64,000 bases of DNA from positions 1,178,001 to 1,242,000 of the forward strand of contig NZ_CP095045.1 in NCBI RefSeq assembly GCF_022919155.1, read 5' to 3'. This stretch comes from Leucobacter allii. GTDB taxonomy: Bacteria > Actinomycetota > Actinomycetes > Actinomycetales > Microbacteriaceae. The position numbers were made by a program, and so were the translations under genes. Every line of letters starts with the position of its first letter. Positions within the stretch are counted from its first letter, which is position 1. This document shows, piece by piece, positions 58,672-64,000 of the stretch. The notes beneath the pieces are model-generated. The model saw only the letters and a program-made list of their open reading frames with translations. It was not told the DNA's origin and did not search any database.

Positions 58672-59163
58672 ATGGCCATTCGAGAGATCCGACTGTTCGG
58701 CGATCCCGTGCTGCGCACGGTCTGCACCCCGGTCGCGGAGATCGACGACGGCGTGCGCGCCATGGTCGCGGATCTCTGCGAGACCGTGGCCTTCGACGGC
58801 CGGGCCGGCCTCGCCTCGACGCAGATCGGGTACACGCAGCGCGCGTTCAGCCTGCACATCGACGGCGAGGTGAGCTACGTGCTCAATCCCGAGATCGTGG
58901 CCCTCGAGGGCGATCCGGTGCCGACCGGGGAGGGGTGCCTCTCGGTCCCCGATCTCTGGTTCGACGTGCAGCGGCATCCGCGGGCGACGGTGCGGGGCAT
59001 CGATCTCGACGGCCGGCCCGTCGAGATCTCGGGCGAGGGCCTGCTCGCCCAGGCGCTCCAGCACGAGTGCGACCACCTCGACGGCAAGCTCTACCTCAGC
59101 AGGCTCGACCGCGAGACCCGCGGCGAGGCGATGCGCCGCATCCGCACCTCGGCCTGGTTCTGA
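58672..59163 (+). CDS. def: peptide deformylase
   Basis: A 163-residue metalloenzyme removing the N-formyl group from new proteins. The three family motifs are present: Gly-Leu-Ala-Ser-Thr-Gln-Ile-Gly (~44; Ser replaces the usual Ala), Glu-Gly-Cys-Leu-Ser-Val-Pro (~87, metal Cys) and Gln-His-Glu-Cys-Asp-His-Leu-Asp-Gly (~130, HExxH metal site). Monocistronic, ended by a bidirectional hairpin. Confidence 0.95.
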   Translation: MAIREIRLFGDPVLRTVCTPVAEIDDGVRAMVADLCETVAFDGRAGLASTQIGYTQRAFSLHIDGEVSYVLNPEIVALEGDPVPTGEGCLSVPDLWFDVQRHPRATVRGIDLDGRPVEISGEGLLAQALQHECDHLDGKLYLSRLDRETRGEAMRRIRTSAWF

Positions 59164-59175
59164 GGCTCCGGCGGG

Positions 59176-59208
59176 GCGGTGCCGGGACGCCGACGGGCCC
59201 GGCACCGC
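59176..59208. terminator. bidirectional hairpin between def and the acyl-CoA ligase gene
   Basis: GCGGTGCCGGG (59176-59186) pairs perfectly with CCCGGCACCGC (59198-59208) between convergent genes. Confidence 0.7.
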
Positions 59209-59212
59209 GCCC

Positions 59213-61042
59213 TCAGCGGTCGATCGCGACGGCCTCCGTCTGCGGGTTCTCGCCGTAGAGCGCCGCGATCTCGCCCGCGAAGTCCCTGAGGATGTTGTCG
59301 CGCTTGATGCTCATCTTGGGCGTCAGGTGACCGTTGGCCTCCACGAACTCCGTCGGCAGGATCACGAACTTGCGGATCGACTCCGCCCGGGAGACGTGGG
59401 CGTTGCCCGCGTCGATCGCGCTCTGCACCTCTGCGAGCACCTTCGGGTGCACCGCCGCCTCCGCGAGCGTCATGTTCGGGTCCTCGCCCGCGTTGTTCAG
59501 CCACGCCGGCAGCATCTCCGGGTCGAGGGTGATGAGCGCCGAGATGAACGGCTTCTGGTCGCCGACGACGACGACCTGCCCGATGATGGTGTTCGCCCGG
59601 ATGGGATCCTCGAGCGCGGCCGGGGCGACGTTCTTGCCGCCGGCCGTGACGATGATCTCCTTCTTGCGCCCCGTGATGGACAGATAGCCGTCCTCGTCGA
59701 GCGAGCCGAGATCGCCCGTGCGGAAGAAGCCGTCGTCGGTGAAGACTGCGGCGGTCGCCTCGGGGTTGTTCCAGTACTCCTTGAAGACGTCGATGCCCGT
59801 GACCTCGATCTCGCCGTCCTCGGCGATCCGGATGGTGTGGCCGGGGAGGGCCGGGCCGACCGTGCCGATCTTGAACTTGTCGGGAAGGTTCACCGTCACC
59901 GGTGCGGTCGTCTCGGTGAGGCCGTAGCCCTCGAGGATCTTGACGCCGAGGCTGCGGTAGAAGTGTCCGAGGTAGTGGCTCAGCGGCGCAGAACCGGAGA
60001 CCGCGTAGCGGACGTTGCCGCCGAGCTTCTCCCGCAGCTTCGCGTAGACCAGCTTGTCGAAGACCTTGAACTTCAGGCCGAGGAGGAACGGCACCCGGCC
60101 GGCGTCGAGCGCCTCGGAGTGCTGCACGGCCACCTTCGCCGCGGCGCGGAAGATCTTGCCCTTGCCGTCGGCCTCCGTGCTCTGCTCGGCAGAGTTGTAC
60201 ACCTTCTCGAACACGCGGGGCACCGCGAGGAGGAACGTCGGCTTGAAGGTGCCGAGGGCCGGCAGCAGCTTCGTGGTGTCGGCCTGGTGCCCGACCCGCA
60301 CCCCGGCGTGCACGGCCAGCACGGAGATGAAACGGGCGAAGACGTGGGCGAGGGTGACGAAGAGGAGCGTCGAGGAGCCCGGCTGATTGACGACCTGGTC
60401 GAGCGCGCCCGCCGCGTTCCGGGAGAGATCCACGAAGTTGGCGTGGGTGAGCACGCAGCCCTTCGGGCGCCCCGTCGACCCCGAGGTGTAGATGAGGGTG
60501 GCCGTGTCGCTGCCGACGGCGAGCCCGCGCCGGCGCTCGATCTCGGCGTCGTCGATCCCGGTGCCGCCGGCCGCGAGGTCGGCGAGCGCGCCCTCGTCCA
60601 TGCGCCACGAGAGCGTCACCGCCGGGGACTCCGCGCTGATCTCGGCGAAGCGCTCGGCGTGGTCCGCCGACTCGGTGAGGATCGCCCGGGCGCCGGAGTC
60701 CTCGAGGATCCAGTGGATCTGCAGCGGGGAGGAGGTCTCGTACACCGGCACCATCACGGCGCCGGCGTAGTGCAGCGCGAAGTCGACGAGCGTCCACTCG
60801 AAGCTCGTCTTGCAGATGAAGGCGACCCGGTCGCCGGGCTCGACGCCCGCCGCGGCGAAGCCCTTCGCGAGCGCCACGACCTGCGCGCGGAACGCGGCGG
60901 CGCTGAGGTCGCGCCAGCCGCCGTCCTCGGGGACCGCGAAGAGCGCCCGGTCCGGGGTCGCGGCGACGCGCTGCTCGAGCAGGTCGGTGATGTTGTCCTC
61001 GGGCACCGGGGGCACGAGGATCGGCGTCTCAGACTGTTTCAC
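59213..61042 (-). CDS. long-chain fatty-acid-CoA ligase (FadD15-like AMP-dependent ligase)
   Basis: A 609-residue adenylate-forming enzyme. The AMP-binding P-loop Leu-Ile-Tyr-Thr-Ser-Gly-Ser-Thr-Gly-Arg-Pro-Lys-Gly lies near residue 180, Tyr-Gly-Leu-Thr-Glu-Thr-Thr-Ala-Pro near 371, and Thr-Gly-Asp-Leu-Gly-Ser and Ile-Thr-Gly-Arg-Lys-Lys-Glu-Ile further on. It activates long-chain fatty acids as CoA esters at the membrane. GTG 61042 is chosen because AAGGGAG lies 6 nt upstream; an ATG seven codons earlier has no ribosome site. Divergent from an acyltransferase gene, suggesting a shared lipid role. Confidence 0.92.
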   Translation of the reverse strand: MKQSETPILVPPVPEDNITDLLEQRVAATPDRALFAVPEDGGWRDLSAAAFRAQVVALAKGFAAAGVEPGDRVAFICKTSFEWTLVDFALHYAGAVMVPVYETSSPLQIHWILEDSGARAILTESADHAERFAEISAESPAVTLSWRMDEGALADLAAGGTGIDDAEIERRRGLAVGSDTATLIYTSGSTGRPKGCVLTHANFVDLSRNAAGALDQVVNQPGSSTLLFVTLAHVFARFISVLAVHAGVRVGHQADTTKLLPALGTFKPTFLLAVPRVFEKVYNSAEQSTEADGKGKIFRAAAKVAVQHSEALDAGRVPFLLGLKFKVFDKLVYAKLREKLGGNVRYAVSGSAPLSHYLGHFYRSLGVKILEGYGLTETTAPVTVNLPDKFKIGTVGPALPGHTIRIAEDGEIEVTGIDVFKEYWNNPEATAAVFTDDGFFRTGDLGSLDEDGYLSITGRKKEIIVTAGGKNVAPAALEDPIRANTIIGQVVVVGDQKPFISALITLDPEMLPAWLNNAGEDPNMTLAEAAVHPKVLAEVQSAIDAGNAHVSRAESIRKFVILPTEFVEANGHLTPKMSIKRDNILRDFAGEIAALYGENPQTEAVAIDR

Positions 61043-61183
61043 GGCAGCTCCCTTGATACTCATGTCACCGGTCTGCGGCGTGCGGCTCTCGGCCGCACTC
61101 GATAGGACTTCCAGCCTATACGCATACCCGCACGCGGCCCCGGGTCGGCTATTCTGTTCCGAGTCGAGAGGAAACCGCGCGAC

Positions 61184-61873
61184 GTGCTCTACTGGATATT
61201 CAAACACCTGATCATCGGGCCGTTGCTGAAAACGGTCTATCGTCCGTGGGTGGAGGGTGCCGAGAACATTCCGGCCTCCGGGCCCGTGATTATTGTGGGA
61301 AACCACCTCTCGGTGATCGACTCCTTCTTCATGCCGCTGATGATCGACCGGCGCGTCTACTTCCTCGCGAAGAGCGACTACTTCACGGGCACCGGGCTCA
61401 AGGGCTGGCTCGTGAAGTCCTTCATGCTCGCGGTCGGCCAGCTGCCGATCGACCGCTCGGGCGGCAAGGCCTCCGAGGCGTCGCTCAACACGGGGCTCGC
61501 CGTGCTCGATCGCGGCGACGTGCTCGGCATCTACCCGGAAGGGACCCGGAGCCCCGACGGCCGGCTCTACCGCGGCCGCACCGGCGTCGCCCGACTCGTC
61601 GTGGAGTCCGGGGCCGCCGTGGTGCCCGCCGTGATGATCGACACGGAGAAGGCGATGCCCATCGGCGCGAAGGTGCCCAAGATCCGCAGGATCGGCACCG
61701 TCATCGGCAAACCGCTCGACTTCAGCCGTTTCGCCGGGATGAGCGCCGACCGCTTCGTGCTGCGCGCCGTGACCGACGAGATCATGCTCGAGATCCAGAA
61801 GCTCAGCGGCCAGGAGTACATCGACGTCTACGCCTCCAGCGTACGCGGGCGTCCGCAGGCGAGAACCGCCTGA
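61184..61873 (+). CDS. 1-acyl-sn-glycerol-3-phosphate acyltransferase (PlsC family)
   Basis: A 229-residue acyltransferase with the PlsC motifs: Asn-His-Leu-Ser-Val-Ile-Asp (HX4D, ~40), and Tyr-Pro-Glu-Gly-Thr-Arg-Ser (~115). It makes phosphatidic acid from lysophosphatidate, or a related acyl transfer, at the inner face of the membrane. GTG start preceded by a GAGAGGAAA site. It lies between acyl-CoA ligase and DAHP synthase genes, as in Mycobacterium tuberculosis. Confidence 0.92.
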   Translation: MLYWIFKHLIIGPLLKTVYRPWVEGAENIPASGPVIIVGNHLSVIDSFFMPLMIDRRVYFLAKSDYFTGTGLKGWLVKSFMLAVGQLPIDRSGGKASEASLNTGLAVLDRGDVLGIYPEGTRSPDGRLYRGRTGVARLVVESGAAVVPAVMIDTEKAMPIGAKVPKIRRIGTVIGKPLDFSRFAGMSADRFVLRAVTDEIMLEIQKLSGQEYIDVYASSVRGRPQARTA

Positions 61874-61882
61874 GGCTGCGGG

Positions 61883-61888
61883 TAAGCT
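61883..61888 (+). promoter_or_regulatory. -10 element of the DAHP synthase gene
   Basis: TAAGCT lies 63 nt before the ATG. The leader has a GC-rich GGGACCGCG/CGCGGTTTCCC stem (61892-61920) and a GAGGA ribosome site. Confidence 0.45.
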
Positions 61889-61951
61889 TGAGGGACCGCG
61901 GCGCCGCGTCGCGGTTTCCCTGTGCCCGAATGCCACATTTGAGGATCGAAG

Positions 61952-63316
61952 ATGAGCCAGTTCACTGACACCGCTGCCGCACGCGCGTTCGCAGGCCTCG
62001 ACGCCTATCGCGCGCTCGAGGCGAAGCAGCAGCCGGTCTGGCCCGATCCCGAGGCCACGCGGGCCGCCGGCGAGGAGCTCGCAGCGCAGCCGCCGCTCGT
62101 GTTCGCCGGCGAGGCCGACCAGCTGCGCGAGCGCCTGGCGGCGGCCGCGCGGGGCGAGGCCTTCCTGCTGCAGGGCGGCGATTGCGCCGAGACCTTCGCG
62201 GCGGCGACCGCCGACAAGATCCGCGATCGCGTGAAGACCATTCTGCAGATGGCCGTCGTGCTCACCTACGGCGCCTCCATGCCCGTCATCAAGGTCGGGC
62301 GCATGGCCGGCCAGTTCGCCAAGCCCCGCTCGAGCAACAGCGAGACCCGCGAGGGCGTCACGCTGCCCGCGTACCGCGGTGATCTCGTCAACGGCTACGA
62401 CTTCACCGAGGAGACGCGCGCTGCCGATCCGCGGCGCCTCGTGCAGGGCTACCACGTCTCGGCGTCGACGCTCAACCTGATCCGCGCCTTCACGCAGGGC
62501 GGCTTCGCCGATCTGCGCCAGGTGCACGCCTGGAACCAGGGCTTCGTCTCGAACCCGGCGAACCAGCGCTACGAGTCGCTCGCGCAGGAGATCGACCGCG
62601 CGCTGAAGTTCATGGACGCCTGCGGGGTCGATCACACCGCGCTCACGCGGACCGAGTTCTACGTCAGCCACGAGGCGCTCCTGCTCGACTACGAGCGGCC
62701 GCTCGTGCGCGTCGACTCCCGCACCGGCGAGCTGTACGACACCTCGGGCCACATGCTCTGGATCGGGGAGCGCACGCGCGAGCTGGACGGCGCGCACGTC
62801 GAGTTCCTCTCGCACGTGCGCAACCCGATCGGCGTGAAGCTGGGCCCGACGGCGACGGTCGACGACGCGCTCCGCCTCATCGACAAGCTCGATCCCGAGC
62901 GCGAGCCCGGCCGCCTCACGTTCATCACGCGCATGGGCGCCGGCAAGATCCGCGACGTGCTGCCCGAGCTCCTCGCCGGGGTCCGCGACGCCGGCGCGTC
63001 GCCGCTCTGGGTCACCGATCCGATGCACGGCAACGGCATCACGACCGCGACCGGGTACAAGACCCGGCGCTTCGACGATGTGATGGACGAGCTCCGCGGC
63101 TTCTTCGAGGCCCATCGCGAGGTCGGCACCTTCCCCGGCGGCATCCACGTCGAGCTCACGGGCGACGACGTCACCGAGTGCCTCGGCGGCTCGGAGAACA
63201 TCGACGAGGCGGCGCTCGAGACCCGGTACGAGTCGCTCTGCGATCCGCGCCTCAACCACATGCAGTCGCTCGAGCTCGCCTTCCAGGTGGCGGAGGAGCT
63301 CAAGCGCAGCGCGTAG
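61952..63316 (+). CDS. aroG: class II 3-deoxy-7-phosphoheptulonate synthase
   Basis: First enzyme of the shikimate pathway, joining phosphoenolpyruvate and erythrose 4-phosphate. The 454-residue protein is a class II (plant/mycobacterial-type) enzyme: Gln-Gly-Gly-Asp-Cys-Ala-Glu-Thr-Phe (~72, metal Cys), Lys-Pro-Arg-Ser-Ser (~127), and Asp-Pro-Met-His-Gly-Asn (~354, metal His). Class II enzymes have aromatic-amino-acid sites and may bind chorismate mutase. Confidence 0.95.
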   Translation: MSQFTDTAAARAFAGLDAYRALEAKQQPVWPDPEATRAAGEELAAQPPLVFAGEADQLRERLAAAARGEAFLLQGGDCAETFAAATADKIRDRVKTILQMAVVLTYGASMPVIKVGRMAGQFAKPRSSNSETREGVTLPAYRGDLVNGYDFTEETRAADPRRLVQGYHVSASTLNLIRAFTQGGFADLRQVHAWNQGFVSNPANQRYESLAQEIDRALKFMDACGVDHTALTRTEFYVSHEALLLDYERPLVRVDSRTGELYDTSGHMLWIGERTRELDGAHVEFLSHVRNPIGVKLGPTATVDDALRLIDKLDPEREPGRLTFITRMGAGKIRDVLPELLAGVRDAGASPLWVTDPMHGNGITTATGYKTRRFDDVMDELRGFFEAHREVGTFPGGIHVELTGDDVTECLGGSENIDEAALETRYESLCDPRLNHMQSLELAFQVAEELKRSA

Positions 63317-63335
63317 CCCGGCGCGAGACGACGCT

Positions 63336-63369
63336 CGAGCGCCCCGGGGGTCCGCCTCCGGGGCGCTCG
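63336..63369. terminator. bidirectional terminator between aroG and the kinase gene
   Basis: CGAGCGCCCCGG (63336-63347) pairs perfectly with CCGGGGCGCTCG (63358-63369) around a 10-nt loop. Confidence 0.75.
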
Positions 63370-63437
63370 GCGCGTCCGCGGCCGCCGCGGACCCGTGGAA
63401 CCGCTGATCCATCCGCGGCCTCGCCGCGGCGCTGGCG

Positions 63438-64000
63438 TCAGAGCGAGATGGTGCTGCGCACCCGGATCTCGGTGCCCGAGGGGACGCGTTCGCCGGCCGC
63501 GGGGTCGGTGCCCGTCGCCTTCGCGAAGCCCCGGAGGGCGTCGGGGACGAGGGTGGACGGGGCGAAGCCCGCAGCGGTGAGCGCGTCCATGGCCTCCTGG
63601 AGCGCCATGCCGGAGACGTCGGGGATCTCGAAGAGCTCGGGTCCGAGCGAGACCTGCAGTCCCACGGCGTCCCCGGGGCGCACCGGGTCGGTCGCGGGCA
63701 GCAGCGCGATGACCGATCCCTCAGGGATGTCGGCGCTGTGCGCTTCGCTGCCGAGGGTCTCGTCGACGACGAGCTCGCGGTCGGCGAGCGTCCGAGTGGC
63801 ATCCGCGACGGTGGCGCCCACGACGTCGGGCAGCGGCCCGGCCGAGACGATCAGATCGATCCGTTCCTGCTCGGGGTACTGCTCGCCGAGGCCCTCGCCG
63901 TCCGTGCCGAGCGCGGCGAGGACGGTGTCGGCCTCGTCGTCGGAGAAGCGCTGCTCGAGGACCTCGCCCACGGTGAAGCCCGCCTCCGCGATCGCGGCCT
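63438..64000 (-). CDS. PASTA-domain Ser/Thr protein kinase, C-terminal part (partial)
   Basis: The gene runs off the right end of the window, so only its last ~187 codons are seen. They hold at least two to three PASTA repeats, marked by Leu-Pro-Asp-Val-Val-Gly-Ala-Thr-Val-Ala-Asp-Ala-Thr and Ile-Pro-Asp-Val-Ser-Gly-Met-Ala-Leu-Gln-Glu-Ala, with Asp-Pro-Ala-Ala-Gly-Glu-Arg-Val-Pro-Ser-Gly-Thr at the end. PASTA repeats bind peptidoglycan outside the cell and trigger an internal kinase domain. The convergent position beside class II aroG matches pknL in mycobacteria and corynebacteria, so PknL is the best guess. The kinase domain itself is not in the window. Confidence 0.82.
   Translation of the reverse strand, partial: AAIAEAGFTVGEVLEQRFSDDEADTVLAALGTDGEGLGEQYPEQERIDLIVSAGPLPDVVGATVADATRTLADRELVVDETLGSEAHSADIPEGSVIALLPATDPVRPGDAVGLQVSLGPELFEIPDVSGMALQEAMDALTAAGFAPSTLVPDALRGFAKATGTDPAAGERVPSGTEIRVRSTISL

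Noticed and set aside
59213..63802. The acyl-CoA ligase frame stays open far upstream, through the acyltransferase and aroG genes
   Set aside because: The upstream part is antisense to two clear plus-strand genes; the ligase homology begins right after GTG 61042, which has a good ribosome site.

Overview
The window is high-GC actinobacterial chromosome. Gene order, the 16S sequence, the FHA/FtsR/MerR cluster, the RamB-type regulator, class II DAHP synthase and an actinobacterial LeuA point to the family Microbacteriaceae, possibly Leucobacter or a near relative (inference; no database was searched). It is dense core chromosome with a few accessory-looking cassettes. I see no transposase, integrase, phage gene or CRISPR array.

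Layout. 1-1784: end of a NitT/TauT-type ABC importer. 1894-5553: leuA (minus), preceded by a leucine-rich leader peptide with interleaved RNA stems, and divergent from a FadR-type GntR regulator with an orphan ABC ATPase; a large palindrome sits between them. 5593-15667: housekeeping genes (GyrI-like protein, YihY, SRAP, M20 dipeptidase, MscL, DUF4190-like protein, GuaB1, ThrC, AI-2E-type transporter). 15817-22542: tRNA-Glu followed by a catabolic-looking locus, with a double-module Lrp regulator divergent from an amidase and a complete polyamine/opine-type ABC importer. 22658-25651: leuB, ilvE and a fumarylacetoacetate-hydrolase-family gene. 25733-33147: GCS2-type ligase, a GAF-domain regulator with aldehyde dehydrogenase and DUF779 protein, aldo/keto reductase, rlmN and a small membrane protein. 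33236-38126: LysR regulator, gltX (apparent single-base frameshift), a thioredoxin-reductase-like flavoprotein and tgt.

38602-44047: one complete 16S-23S-5S operon without spacer tRNAs, ending in a compound hairpin and T-tract. 44171-50496: a six-gene Mrp Na+/H+ antiporter operon with A and B subunits fused. 50561-58606: RamB-like regulator, FHA protein, FtsR, a second MerR regulator, an orphan ParA-type ATPase and pyruvate carboxylase. 58672-64000: peptide deformylase, long-chain acyl-CoA ligase, acyltransferase, class II DAHP synthase and the C-terminal PASTA part of a Ser/Thr kinase, an arrangement that recalls the fadD15-aroG-pknL region of Mycobacterium tuberculosis.

Two genome-style features recur. 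Many genes have a TANNNT -10 hexamer only 6-8 nt before the start codon, as expected for leaderless mRNAs. Several gene ends carry short imperfect tandem duplications (16-22 bp units) or long GC-rich hairpins without T-tracts. The leucine/branched-chain genes (leuA, leuB, ilvE) are split over two loci, and the attenuator-like leader is seen only at leuA.
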